A stretch of DNA of 64,000 nt from JAGOCV01 sp049445855 (GTDB lineage Bacteria; Pseudomonadota; Gammaproteobacteria; Burkholderiales; Burkholderiaceae_C). The notes under the pieces are model-generated. The model saw nothing but the letters and a program-made list of their open reading frames with translations, made no database searches and had not been told where the DNA came from. The position numbers and the translations under genes are program-made. This document shows, piece after piece, positions 16,388 through 25,203 of the stretch (the first letter of the stretch is position 1; every line of letters begins with the position of its first letter). The DNA lies in the NCBI RefSeq assembly GCF_049445855.1, contig NZ_JBMSDV010000003.1, positions 620,001 to 684,000 of the forward strand, in the 5' to 3' direction.

Positions 16388-17482
16388 ATGAGCCTCAAAT
16401 GCGGCATCGTCGGCCTGCCCAACGTCGGCAAGTCCACCCTGTTCAACGCGCTGACGAAATCCGGCATCGCCGCCGAGAACTATCCGTTCTGCACCATCGA
16501 GCCCAACGTGGGCATCGTCGAAGTGCCGGACCCGCGCCTGGGCCAGCTCGCTGACATCGTCAAGCCCGAGCGCATCGTCCCCGCCATCGTCGAGTTCGTG
16601 GACATCGCGGGCCTCGTGGCCGGCGCCAGCCAGGGCGAAGGCCTGGGCAACCAGTTCCTCGCGCACATCCGCGAGACGGACGCCATCGTCAACGTGGTGC
16701 GCTGCTTCGAGGACTCGAACATCATCCACGTGGCCGGCAAGGTCGACCCGATCGCCGACATCGAAGTCATCCAGACCGAGCTGTGCCTGGCCGACCTGGG
16801 CACCGTCGAGAAGAGCCTGCAGCGCTACACCAAGGCCGCCAAGAGCGGCAACGACAAGGACGCCGCCAAGCTCGTGCAGATCTGCGCCAAGGTTCAGGCG
16901 GCGCTGAACGAAGGCAAGCCCGCGCGCTCGCTCAGCCTGACCGACGAAGAGCAGGCGCTGCTCAAGCCCCTGTGCCTCATCACCGCCAAGCCCGCCATGT
17001 TCGTGGGCAACGTGGCCGAAGACGGCTTCGAGAACAACCCGCTGCTCGACCGCCTGAACGAATTCGCCGCCGCGCAGAACGCGCCCGTCGTCGCCATCTG
17101 CGCCAAGATCGAAGCGGAACTGTCGGAAATGGACGATGCCGACCGCCTCGAATTCCTCAAGGAAATCGGCCAGGACGAACCGGGCCTGAATCGCCTCATC
17201 CGTGCCGGCTTCAAGCTGCTGGGCCTGCAGACCTACTTCACTGCCGGCGTGAAGGAAGTGCGCGCCTGGACCATCCACATCGGCGACACGGCGCCCAAGG
17301 CTGCAGGCGTCATCCACGGCGACTTCGAACGCGGCTTCATCCGCGCCCAGACCATCGGCTTCGACGACTACATTGCCTTCAAGGGCGAGAGTGGCGCGAA
17401 GGATGCGGGGAAGATGCGCAGTGAAGGCAAGGAATACGTTGTCAAGGATGGGGACGTGTTGAACTTCCTGTTCAACGTCTGA
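16388..17482 (+). CDS. ychF: Redox-regulated ATPase YchF
   Basis: This 364-residue Obg-family P-loop protein has G1 GLPNVGKST at residues 8-16, a DIAGLVAGAS switch segment and the C-terminal TGS domain (FKGESGAKDAGKMRSEGKEY, ending DVLNFLFNV). YchF hydrolyses ATP rather than GTP, associates with ribosomes and modulates the oxidative-stress response. Length and sequence are fully typical. It stands alone, with the Fic gene 246 bases downstream on the same strand. Confidence 0.96.
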   Translation: MSLKCGIVGLPNVGKSTLFNALTKSGIAAENYPFCTIEPNVGIVEVPDPRLGQLADIVKPERIVPAIVEFVDIAGLVAGASQGEGLGNQFLAHIRETDAIVNVVRCFEDSNIIHVAGKVDPIADIEVIQTELCLADLGTVEKSLQRYTKAAKSGNDKDAAKLVQICAKVQAALNEGKPARSLSLTDEEQALLKPLCLITAKPAMFVGNVAEDGFENNPLLDRLNEFAAAQNAPVVAICAKIEAELSEMDDADRLEFLKEIGQDEPGLNRLIRAGFKLLGLQTYFTAGVKEVRAWTIHIGDTAPKAAGVIHGDFERGFIRAQTIGFDDYIAFKGESGAKDAGKMRSEGKEYVVKDGDVLNFLFNV

Positions 17483-17661
17483 GGCCGAGAGTTCTCTTTC
17501 CATCGTTCCATTGACAGCCTGATCACTCCATGACGCTTCATGCCGTAACTGAAGATCAGCTCAAGGTAGTGCCAGCGACGACTTTTGCCATTCGGCTGGA
17601 AAGAGCTCTTGGAGGGCCTGTCGCAGCTTTGAAATCCTGAATTCTGATAAAAAAATCAATG

Positions 17662-17694
17662 GAAGACGGGAATTTGAAGATAATTCCCGTCTTC
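17662..17694. repeat. Perfect 13-bp inverted repeat upstream of fic
   Basis: GAAGACGGGAATT at 17662-17674 and AATTCCCGTCTTC at 17682-17694 are perfect complements around a seven-base loop. It ends 34 bases before the Fic start codon, in an AT-richer stretch. A TTTT lies seven bases past the stem, so it is not a clean terminator. It may be the ychF terminator, an operator or a 5' mRNA hairpin. Confidence 0.7.
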
Positions 17695-17728
17695 TGAAGA
17701 TTTTCCTTGGCAAGAAGGGTGTGACCTC

Positions 17729-19228
17729 ATGAGTGCTGTGGGCTACGCATGGATCCAGAATGCCCTGGGCGCACCCGACTTTCTAGGGGCGCAGCAAGCA
17801 AGAGTTGGTCCCGTTCAGCGCATTGAGCGACTTCCTGAAGGTGCGTTGCTGGTGCCCGGCAAACTTGCTCCGGCCCCGGAGTTCTTGCAGCACGCAATGT
17901 TTGCGCTCAAGCACGAGGGTGTCCGGCTCAACCTGCTGGTTGCGGCACTGCGTCGAATCTCACCCGTCGATCTGGTAAACCTCGTGCGATCGGCGCCCAA
18001 TAGCGCCTATTCCCGCAAACTTGGCCATTTGTGGGAGGGCTTGCATCGCCAACGGTTGCCGGGCCTGGACGATCTTTCCGTGGCTGCTTCCTATGTACCC
18101 TTCTTCGAACCGGAGACCCATATCGTCGGCGAAGGGCGCCGCGATGCACGATGGCGCATCGAATTCAATGGGTTGGGCGATCTTTCATTCTGTCCCATGG
18201 TTCGACGGACCCAGAGGCTGGCCGAGATGCTGCAGCGGGACATCCTGGGTCAGGCGCAGGCGTTTGCAGATGATGTTGGTCGAGCCATGCTCGAGCGTGC
18301 ACTGTCCTGGGCCTATCTGAGCGAAACGGAAGGATCGTTTGCCATTGAAGGAGAAGCGCCCAGTCACGACAAGGCTGCGCTCTTCGCGGGATTGCTGCGC
18401 AGAGCGCATGAGCAAAAGCCTTTGACTGAAGCCTATCTGGTCGAATTGCAGAACGCAGTCGTCACCAACCCGTTCGACAAGGCGGTGCAATTCCGGGTCG
18501 AGCAGAACCGTCTGCAAAAAGATGTGCCGGGTGCCGCGGGTGTGACTTACGTGCCTCCGGAACCTGAATTCGCAGCCGATCTGATGAGCAGGCTCATGGA
18601 GTTCGGGAATCAGCGGCCATCGAGTGTCGATCCTCTGATCCATGCTGCCGTTGTGTCGTTTGCATTCGTGTTTATTCATCCATTCATGGATGGCAATGGC
18701 CGCTTGTCGCGCTTCTTGATCCATCATTGCTTGGGCCAGTCAGGTCGCTTGCCGCCACAGTTCTTGTTGCCGATTTCGGTAGCGATGAAGAAGCATGAAG
18801 CGGAGTATCTTCAGGCGCTGACATCCTTCAGCAGACCCGCTCGCGAACTGTGCAACGTGGGCTGGGCGGGCGACGAACACTACACCTACGACTGGGTTGA
18901 AGGCGCCGACACCTGGTTTCGCTACATGGACCTGACGGCGTGTACCGAATTCGGGTTGGACATGGCGGATGCGGCGCTATCAACCCATTTGCGCCAGGAG
19001 GTGGATTTTCTCGGTCTCTATGACAAGGTGGCACGCTTCATCAATGATCAATATGATTTGCGCAGTAGCGACCTGACAACCCTGATCGTGACGATTTTCC
19101 AGAATGGAGGCGTGTTGTCGGCGAATCGTCGGAAGCGATTTGCCGACCGAGTCCAGCCTCATGTGTTGGATGCCATTGCGCAAGCGGTCAGCGATGCGAT
19201 GCAAGGCATTCCACTGAATTCAGATTGA
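17729..19228 (+). CDS. Fic family protein (predicted AMP transferase, self-inhibited)
   Basis: This 499-residue protein contains the catalytic motif HPFMDGNGRLSR at about residues 315-326, matching HPFx(D/E)GNGRxxR of active Fic enzymes that transfer AMP from ATP to protein hydroxyls. About 120 residues earlier is SETEGSFAIEGE, in which SFAIEG fits the inhibitory-helix motif (S/T)xxxE(G/N), so the enzyme probably holds itself inactive (class II). The C-terminal part (residues about 420-490) looks like a winged-helix extension. No separate antitoxin is adjacent. Base composition is visibly less GC-rich than neighbouring genes, which suggests horizontal acquisition. The gene ends in a nine-base tail-to-tail overlap with recJ. 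Confidence 0.88.
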   Translation: MSAVGYAWIQNALGAPDFLGAQQARVGPVQRIERLPEGALLVPGKLAPAPEFLQHAMFALKHEGVRLNLLVAALRRISPVDLVNLVRSAPNSAYSRKLGHLWEGLHRQRLPGLDDLSVAASYVPFFEPETHIVGEGRRDARWRIEFNGLGDLSFCPMVRRTQRLAEMLQRDILGQAQAFADDVGRAMLERALSWAYLSETEGSFAIEGEAPSHDKAALFAGLLRRAHEQKPLTEAYLVELQNAVVTNPFDKAVQFRVEQNRLQKDVPGAAGVTYVPPEPEFAADLMSRLMEFGNQRPSSVDPLIHAAVVSFAFVFIHPFMDGNGRLSRFLIHHCLGQSGRLPPQFLLPISVAMKKHEAEYLQALTSFSRPARELCNVGWAGDEHYTYDWVEGADTWFRYMDLTACTEFGLDMADAALSTHLRQEVDFLGLYDKVARFINDQYDLRSSDLTTLIVTIFQNGGVLSANRRKRFADRVQPHVLDAIAQAVSDAMQGIPLNSD

Positions 19229-20944
19229 AGCACCCTCGACGAGGAACCTCACCCGTCGGACGCCCTGCCACTCATCCGCATCCAGCCGGAACGCCAGCGT
19301 CACCTTGTTCGGCAACGGTTCGGTATGCCCGAACCAGATGCCGTCCACCGGCTGACCCTGGTGCTTCATCTTCAGCGCGAGGTGCTTCTCGCCGACGATG
19401 CGTTGCGAGACGATTTCCACTTCTTCGCTGAACACGGGCGGCGCGAAGCCCTGGCCCCAGACTTCCTTATGCAGCGTGTCGACCAGTTCGACCCTGCGGT
19501 ATTCGGGGGCTAGCGGGCCATCCGTATCGAGACGGCGGGTCAGGGTGGCGGCGTCGAGCCATTCCTGCGCCACTTGCGTGAATGCGTTCTCGAAGGTGTC
19601 GAGGTCTTCTTCGAGCAGCGTGCAGCCGGCCGCCATGGCGTGGCCGCCGAAGCGTTGCAGCACGCCGGGGTGGCGTTTGGCGACGAGGTCGAGCGCGTCG
19701 CGCAGGTGAAAGCCCGGGATGGAGCGGCCCGAGCCTTTGAGCTCGTGTTCCTTGCCTGGCGCCTGGCTGGCGGCGAAGACGAAGGTGGGGCGATGCAGTT
19801 TGTCCTTGATGCGGCCGGCGACGATGCCGATGACGCCTTCGTGGAAGTCCGGGTCGAAGACGCAGATGGCGGGCGGCGGCGTTTCGTCTTCGTCGAAGAG
19901 TGATTCGGCGATCTCCAGCGCCTGCTCGCGCATGCCGCCTTCGATATCGCGGCGTTCCTTGTTGATGTTGTCGAGCAAGCGCGCAAGTTCATCGGCGCGC
20001 GCGGCGTCGTCGGTGATCAGGCATTCGATGCCGAGCGTCATGTCCGATAGGCGTCCTGCTGCGTTGATGCGCGGGCCGAGCGCGAAGCCGAAGTCGAAGG
20101 TGGTGGCCGCGTCGGGCTTGCGGCCTGCGGCGGTGAACAGCGCGGCCAGGCCCACAGGCATGGCACCCGCGCGGATGCGGCGCAGGCCTTGCGCGACGAG
20201 GCGGCGGTTGTTGGCGTCGAGCTTCACCACGTCGGCCACGGTGCCGAGTGCGACGAGCGGCAGCAGTGTGTCGAGCTTCGGCTGGTTCGCCGCGTCGAAC
20301 GCGCCGCGCTGGCGCAGTTCCGCGCGCAGCGCGAGCAGCACGTAGAACATCACGCCGACACCGGCGATGCATTTGCTGCCGAAGCTGCACGCGGGCTGGT
20401 TGGGGTTGACCAGCACATCGGCCTCGGGCAGCACGATGCTGCCGTTGACGGTGGCGGGCAGATGGTGGTCGGTCACCAGCACCTGCAGGCCGAGCGTGCG
20501 CGCGGCGGCCACGCCGTCGACGCTCGCGATGCCGTTGTCCACGGTGATGAGCACGTCGGCGCCGGCGTTCTTCACGCGCTCAGAAATGGGGGGCGTGAGG
20601 CCGTAGCCGTCCACCACGCGGTCGGGCACGATGTATTGCACGCGCTTCGCGCCGAGCAGCTTCAGGCCGCGGATGGCGACGGCGCAGGCGGTCGCGCCGT
20701 CGCAGTCATAGTCGGCCACGATGCACAGCGACTTGTCGGCGGTGATGGCATCGGCCAGCAGCGTCGCTGCGGCCTGCGTGCCGAGCAGCGCGGGCGGTGG
20801 CAGCAGGCGGGCGAGGTTGTCGTCCAGGTCTTTTTGCGAGGTAATGCCGCGCGCGGCAAACAGGCGCGCCAGCAGCGGGTGCACGCCGGCTTGCTCCAGT
20901 GCCCAGGCGGCGCGGGGGGGAATGTCCCGGATGGTGACTTTCAT
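19220..20944 (-). CDS. recJ: Single-stranded-DNA-specific exonuclease RecJ
   Basis: This 574-residue DHH-family nuclease has motif I VADYDCDGATA (about residue 75), VTVDNGIAS, VTDHH and the DHHA1/oligonucleotide-binding C-terminal half with GRSIPGFHLRDAL and FGGHAMAAG. RecJ degrades single-stranded DNA 5' to 3' in recombination and mismatch repair. The start at 20944 (MKVTIRDIPPRAAW) fits family N-termini; the frame is open upstream. It follows the unknown gene at 20958 by 13 bases and is probably co-transcribed with it. Confidence 0.95.
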   Translation of the reverse strand: MKVTIRDIPPRAAWALEQAGVHPLLARLFAARGITSQKDLDDNLARLLPPPALLGTQAAATLLADAITADKSLCIVADYDCDGATACAVAIRGLKLLGAKRVQYIVPDRVVDGYGLTPPISERVKNAGADVLITVDNGIASVDGVAAARTLGLQVLVTDHHLPATVNGSIVLPEADVLVNPNQPACSFGSKCIAGVGVMFYVLLALRAELRQRGAFDAANQPKLDTLLPLVALGTVADVVKLDANNRRLVAQGLRRIRAGAMPVGLAALFTAAGRKPDAATTFDFGFALGPRINAAGRLSDMTLGIECLITDDAARADELARLLDNINKERRDIEGGMREQALEIAESLFDEDETPPPAICVFDPDFHEGVIGIVAGRIKDKLHRPTFVFAASQAPGKEHELKGSGRSIPGFHLRDALDLVAKRHPGVLQRFGGHAMAAGCTLLEEDLDTFENAFTQVAQEWLDAATLTRRLDTDGPLAPEYRRVELVDTLHKEVWGQGFAPPVFSEEVEIVSQRIVGEKHLALKMKHQGQPVDGIWFGHTEPLPNKVTLAFRLDADEWQGVRRVRFLVEGASI

Positions 20945-20957
20945 CGACAGCTTTTCT

Positions 20958-21935
20958 TCATAGGTCGTCCAGCACGGCGAGCGAGGGCTTGCCACCAAAA
21001 ACGGCGGTGATGCGCTTCAGCAGTGAAGCCTTGGTGGGTGCGTAGGTGACGGCGCGGCGTTCGCCGGCCAGGGTGAGGCGGATGTCCTTGCCGGCACGCA
21101 AGTCGGCCAGCAGCTTCGCGACGCTGCCTGCGTCCACGGCTTGCCAGGCTTTCGCATGGGCAGCTTCGTCCAGCGCGAGGGCGCTGGCGTAGAGGCCGTT
21201 CTCCACAACGACGTGCGGTTGCGGTGCAGGCAGCCCGTCCAGCACGCCGACGCCGGTGAGCCAGAACGAATTGACCAGCGGCTGGCGGCGCTGCATGCGC
21301 GCGTCGTTCACCGGATGTGTGTAGAACAGCATCTGCATTTCGTTCTGCAGGCGGCGCAGCTTGGAGGCGAAGGCGTTGGGCGTTCGGGCCGCTTCCTGCA
21401 GCAGTTCGGGCGTGATGTTGCGGCCGATCAGCCGGTCCATGGACCAGGCGGGCAGGTCGCGCAGCGGCTCGCCGGTGGCCAGCCAGCCGGCGGGGTACCA
21501 GGCGAGCTGGATGCCGTCTTCCGCGAAGTAGGGGCGCGCGGCCTCCATCAGTGCGCGCGAGTCGTCGTCGCTCAACGCGAGCAACGCCGGATCGCCCAGC
21601 AGCACCTGGTCGGTGCCGACCTGCAAGTGGCACGGCTTGACCCAGCCGCAGGGCGTTCCGAAGGTACGCGTCTCGAAGGCGGCCCACGGCACGCGGCCGG
21701 GTTCGGCGGGCAGGCCGAGCAACCGGGCCAGCACCAGTTCGTAGGGAAGGGACGGCGTGTCCGTGGCGGCGCGTGTCTCGTCCACGGGCTGCATTTCGCG
21801 CAGCAATCCGGCGAGATTGGGCAGGTCCGGTCGCTGGCGGGCAGAAGACGGGGGCGGCTGGTAGCCCGGCGGGCCGTCCGCCTGCAGCGGGGGCAGCCCG
21901 GCGCCCGGAATCAACAAATGGGTAGCGTCCGACAT
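20958..21935 (-). CDS. Conserved protein of unknown function upstream of recJ
   Basis: This 325-residue soluble protein has no signal peptide or membrane helix. It begins MSDATHLLIPGAG and contains RDLPAWSMDRLIGRN, LRRLQNEMQMLFYTHPVND and RQPLVNSFWLTGVG. These look like a conserved betaproteobacterial family that is sometimes annotated as phosphoglycerate-mutase-like (COG4255). I do not see catalytic motifs that would support an enzyme assignment. The 13-base gap to recJ suggests one transcript. Its function is unknown. Confidence 0.7.
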   Translation of the reverse strand: MSDATHLLIPGAGLPPLQADGPPGYQPPPSSARQRPDLPNLAGLLREMQPVDETRAATDTPSLPYELVLARLLGLPAEPGRVPWAAFETRTFGTPCGWVKPCHLQVGTDQVLLGDPALLALSDDDSRALMEAARPYFAEDGIQLAWYPAGWLATGEPLRDLPAWSMDRLIGRNITPELLQEAARTPNAFASKLRRLQNEMQMLFYTHPVNDARMQRRQPLVNSFWLTGVGVLDGLPAPQPHVVVENGLYASALALDEAAHAKAWQAVDAGSVAKLLADLRAGKDIRLTLAGERRAVTYAPTKASLLKRITAVFGGKPSLAVLDDL

Positions 21936-21990
21936 GGGTCTATTGTCCGGGATGCCACAATCTGCGGCAGTTTCCCTTCACCAATCCCGG

Positions 21991-23247
21991 ATGCAGCTCC
22001 CCTACGAACTGATTCTCGGCTGGCGCTACACCCGCGCTGGCCGCGCCACCCGGCGCAACGGGTTCATCTCTTTCATCTCCGGCGTGTCGATGCTCGGCAT
22101 CGCGCTGGGGGTGGCTGCGCTGATCATCGTGCTGTCGGTCATGAACGGCTTCCAGAAGGAAGTGCGCGACCGCATGCTCGGCGTCGTCTCGCATGTGGAG
22201 ATCTTCGCACCCGGCGGCGCGGCGTTGCCGAACCCGACGCTCACCATTGAAGAGGCGCGCCGCATTCCGCAGGTGATCGGCGCTGCGACCTTCATCGCCG
22301 CGCAGGGTCTGATCGCGCGCGGTGAGGACATGAAGGGCACCATCGTGCGCGGCATCGACCCCGCGCGCGAACATGAAGTGACCGACCTTGCCGGTGATTC
22401 GAAGACGACCGGGCTCGACAAGCTCATCCCCGGCGAATTCAACATCGTGCTCGGCGGTGAACTGGCGCGTGCACTCGGCGTGCGCATGGGCGAGCAGGTG
22501 ACGCTCATTTCGCCGAGCGGCCAGGTCACACCGGCCGGCGTGGTGCCGCGCCTCAAGCAGATGACGGTGGTCGGCACCTTCGACTCCGGCCATTTCGAAT
22601 ACGACTCGGCGCTGGTGATGATCCATCAGGAAGATGCGGCCCGTATCTTCCGGCTCGAAGGGCCGACGGGCATCCGCCTCAAGCTGAAAGACCTGCACCA
22701 GGCGCGCGACGTCGCGCAGCAGTTGGCCAACTCGCTGAGCGGCGACCTGCTCATCCGCGACTGGACACGGCAGAACCGAACCTGGTTCGCCGCTGTGCAG
22801 CTCGAGAAACGCATGATGTTCATCATCCTCACGCTGATCGTGGCGGTGGCCGCGTTCAACCTCGTCTCCACGCTGGTGATGACGGTGACCGACAAGCGCG
22901 CGGACATCGCCATCCTGCGCACGCTGGGCGCGAGCCCGAAAAGCATCATGGGCATCTTCGTCGTGCAGGGCGCGATGGTGGGCGTGATCGGCACCATCGG
23001 CGGTCTGTTGCTGGGCCTGGGCATCGCGTTCAACATCGACGTGATCGTGCCGGCGCTGGAGCGTGCGCTGAATGCGAGCTTCCTGCCCAAGGACATCTAC
23101 CTCATCAACCGCATGCCCAGCGATCCACAGAGCACGGACATCGTGCCGATTGCCGTCATTTCCCTCGTGCTGGCGTTCGTCGCCACGCTGTATCCGAGCT
23201 GGCGCGCCAGCCGCGTCAACCCGGCGGAGGCGCTGCGCTATGAGTGA
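21991..23247 (+). CDS. lolC: Lipoprotein-releasing ABC transporter permease LolC/E
   Basis: This 418-residue inner-membrane protein has an N-terminal helix (about residues 22-48), a large periplasmic domain and three C-terminal helices (LTLIVAVAAFNLVSTLVM, GAMVGVIGTIGGLLLGLG, VPIAVISLVLAFVATLYPSW). This is the FtsX/LolCE topology. It extracts outer-membrane lipoproteins from the inner membrane and hands them to LolA. YELILGWRYTR at the N-terminus is typical of LolC/E. Only one permease gene is present, followed directly by lolD with an eight-base overlap. Confidence 0.93.
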   Translation: MQLPYELILGWRYTRAGRATRRNGFISFISGVSMLGIALGVAALIIVLSVMNGFQKEVRDRMLGVVSHVEIFAPGGAALPNPTLTIEEARRIPQVIGAATFIAAQGLIARGEDMKGTIVRGIDPAREHEVTDLAGDSKTTGLDKLIPGEFNIVLGGELARALGVRMGEQVTLISPSGQVTPAGVVPRLKQMTVVGTFDSGHFEYDSALVMIHQEDAARIFRLEGPTGIRLKLKDLHQARDVAQQLANSLSGDLLIRDWTRQNRTWFAAVQLEKRMMFIILTLIVAVAAFNLVSTLVMTVTDKRADIAILRTLGASPKSIMGIFVVQGAMVGVIGTIGGLLLGLGIAFNIDVIVPALERALNASFLPKDIYLINRMPSDPQSTDIVPIAVISLVLAFVATLYPSWRASRVNPAEALRYE

Positions 23248-23914
23248 AACCGTTCTTCAATGCCAGGGCCTGGTCAAGCGCTTCGTCGAAGGCGCGCTCG
23301 ACGTCACCGTGCTGCAGGGCGTGGACTTCAGCGTGCAGGCCGGCGAGACGGTCGCCATCGTCGGCGCATCGGGCTCCGGCAAGAGCACGCTGCTGCATCT
23401 GCTGGGCGGGCTCGATGCGCCCACCGCAGGCAGCGTCACGCTCAAGGGACAACCGATCGCGAAACTCGACGCCGCGACGCAGGGCGAATTGCGCAACAAG
23501 TACCTCGGTTTCATCTACCAGTTCCACCACCTGCTGCCCGAGTTCAGTGCGCTGGACAACGTCGGCATGCCGCTGCGCATCCGCCGCGAAACGACCGAAG
23601 CCTGTGCTGAGGCCGCGCGCGCCATGCTCGACGCGGTCGGCCTGAAAGATCGCGTGCTGCATCGCCCGGCGGAACTCTCCGGTGGCGAGCGTCAACGCGT
23701 GGCGATTGCGCGCGCACTGGTCACCAGGCCGGCCTGCGTGCTGGCCGATGAACCCACGGGCAACCTCGACCGCGGCACCGCCGACGCGGTGTTCCGCCTG
23801 ATGCTCGACCTTGCGCAGCAGCAGGGCACGGCCTTCGTGATGGTGACGCACGACGAAGCGCTCGCCGCGCGTTGCCACCGGCAGGTGCGGCTGGTGCAGG
23901 GACGGTTGGCCTGA
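23240..23914 (+). CDS. lolD: Lipoprotein-releasing ABC transporter ATPase LolD
   Basis: This 224-residue ABC ATPase has Walker A GASGSGKST (about residue 42), signature LSGGERQRVAIARAL, and Walker B ACVLADEPTGNLD, then the switch His in MVTHDEALAAR. Together with LolC it powers release of outer-membrane lipoproteins. The ATG at 23240 lies inside the end of lolC. It is convergent with the XRE-cupin regulator. Confidence 0.95.
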   Translation: MSETVLQCQGLVKRFVEGALDVTVLQGVDFSVQAGETVAIVGASGSGKSTLLHLLGGLDAPTAGSVTLKGQPIAKLDAATQGELRNKYLGFIYQFHHLLPEFSALDNVGMPLRIRRETTEACAEAARAMLDAVGLKDRVLHRPAELSGGERQRVAIARALVTRPACVLADEPTGNLDRGTADAVFRLMLDLAQQQGTAFVMVTHDEALAARCHRQVRLVQGRLA

Positions 23915-23921
23915 GATCCGC

Positions 23922-24590
23922 TCAGTCCCTGAGCGTGAACACGACGACCAGATAGCTCACGGGCCGCTCGAGGATTTCGCTGATGCCATGCAGCGCATGC
24001 GCCTCGAACAGCAGCGAGTCGCCCGGTCGGAGTTCCATGCTGCGGCTGCCGTACGTGTACCGGACGCGCCCTGACACCATGCGCAGGAACTTCATGCCCG
24101 CGTGCTGGAAGGTCACATAAGGCTCGGCTTCGGCACCCAGGGTCACGAGGTACGGCTCGACGAACGCATTGCCCGACAGCACGTGGCCGAGCAGTTCGTA
24201 GCGGTAGCCTTGCACAGCGCCGTCGCGATCCACCACGAGACCGCCGCCATCCGGAACGTAGGAGCAATCCGCGCGCTCATTCTGATCCCCGAAGAACCGC
24301 GAAAGCGGAACATGCAAGGCAGCGGCGATGTGGTCCAGAACTTCGATGGAAGGGGAGACCAGACCGCTTTCGATGCGCGACAGCATCGATCGGGAGATGC
24401 CCGCGCCCTCGGCCAGCGCGGCGGCAGACAGACCCATGGCGAGCCGCATGCCCTTGACTTGTGAGCCCACGCGCGCCGAGGTCGTGCTGCGCTTGGGCTG
24501 CACGGGCTTGTGGCGCGACGTCGCGGTGGGCAACCGGAGCTTGGGCGGCTTCGCGGTCGGAAATGGCGATGCCTGCGAACGTTTAGCCAT
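23922..24590 (-). CDS. XRE-family regulator with C-terminal cupin
   Basis: This 222-residue protein has a basic N-terminal tail, a helix-turn-helix domain at about residues 40-95 (GMRLAMGLSAAALAEGAGISRSMLSRIESGLVSPSIEVL), and a cupin domain at about 140-215 (HAGMKFLRMVSGRVRYTYGSRSMELRPGDSLLFEAHALHGI). Regulators of this build usually sense a small molecule in the cupin and control an adjacent catabolic or transport operon. GGGAGGAC precedes the ATG at 24590. The gene overlaps the end of the prephenate-dehydratase-like gene by eight bases and is the last gene of the Bug/chorismate-mutase operon. Confidence 0.9.
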   Translation of the reverse strand: MAKRSQASPFPTAKPPKLRLPTATSRHKPVQPKRSTTSARVGSQVKGMRLAMGLSAAALAEGAGISRSMLSRIESGLVSPSIEVLDHIAAALHVPLSRFFGDQNERADCSYVPDGGGLVVDRDGAVQGYRYELLGHVLSGNAFVEPYLVTLGAEAEPYVTFQHAGMKFLRMVSGRVRYTYGSRSMELRPGDSLLFEAHALHGISEILERPVSYLVVVFTLRD

Positions 24591-25203
24591 GTCCTCCCGC
24601 CTTGCGATAGAGAGCCGATGCGGGCCCGCGGTCCGAACCCACGAGACCGTCTGCGGCCACACGTGTGCGCCCGTAGACGATCCATGCGTCATCGGGGCTG
24701 GGGACGGCCTGCTCCATCACCAGCGCTTCGGGATGTTCTGCAGCGGCATCGGCGAAAGCCAGTCCTGCATCGAAGCTTCCTTCGAGCAGTCCGTCGGTCA
24801 CCGCGGTCACCGTTTCCGTGATCGCCAGGCTGCCCCAACGCGAAAGATCGACGTAGTCCACGGTGGCTGCCATCGCACCGATCGTGCGCGGTGAAGGCCG
24901 GTCGCGCCGGCGCACGACGGCGAGTGGCCGGCTCGACGAGACGAACGTATCGATGACGTACAGGCCGCGATGGAACGCTGAAACCGTGCGCGGTGTCGAG
25001 GGGTGTACGGCGCACTGGATCAGGAAGTCGGCGTCATGTTGCAGCACGCTTTCCACCGCGTCCTCGAAGGTGCGGTGCAGTTGTATGTGTGCGCCTTCCC
25101 GGAGGCCCTGGAACATCAGGTACCTTTCGCTCACGAAAGCGTGATTGCTGCCCGCAGGGCCCAATGTCGCGAAGCGGAGCCCGCTGCCCTGTGATTCAGC
25201 CAT
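24583..25203 (-). CDS. Prephenate-dehydratase-like protein, lacking key motifs
   Basis: This 206-residue cytoplasmic protein starts with RFATLGPAGSNHAF, strongly like the LGPxGTFS opening of the prephenate dehydratase domain. It continues with FEDAVESVLQHDADFLIQC at the place where the first lobe normally reads xxADYGVVPIENS. The ENS and TRF motifs required for dehydratase activity are not found (the first region reads CAVHPSTPRTV). It may be a non-catalytic ligand-binding relative or act on another substrate. It is stacked by eight-base overlaps between a chorismate mutase and an XRE-cupin regulator. The family call is moderate and the reaction unknown. Confidence 0.55.
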   Translation of the reverse strand: MAESQGSGLRFATLGPAGSNHAFVSERYLMFQGLREGAHIQLHRTFEDAVESVLQHDADFLIQCAVHPSTPRTVSAFHRGLYVIDTFVSSSRPLAVVRRRDRPSPRTIGAMAATVDYVDLSRWGSLAITETVTAVTDGLLEGSFDAGLAFADAAAEHPEALVMEQAVPSPDDAWIVYGRTRVAADGLVGSDRGPASALYRKAGGHG

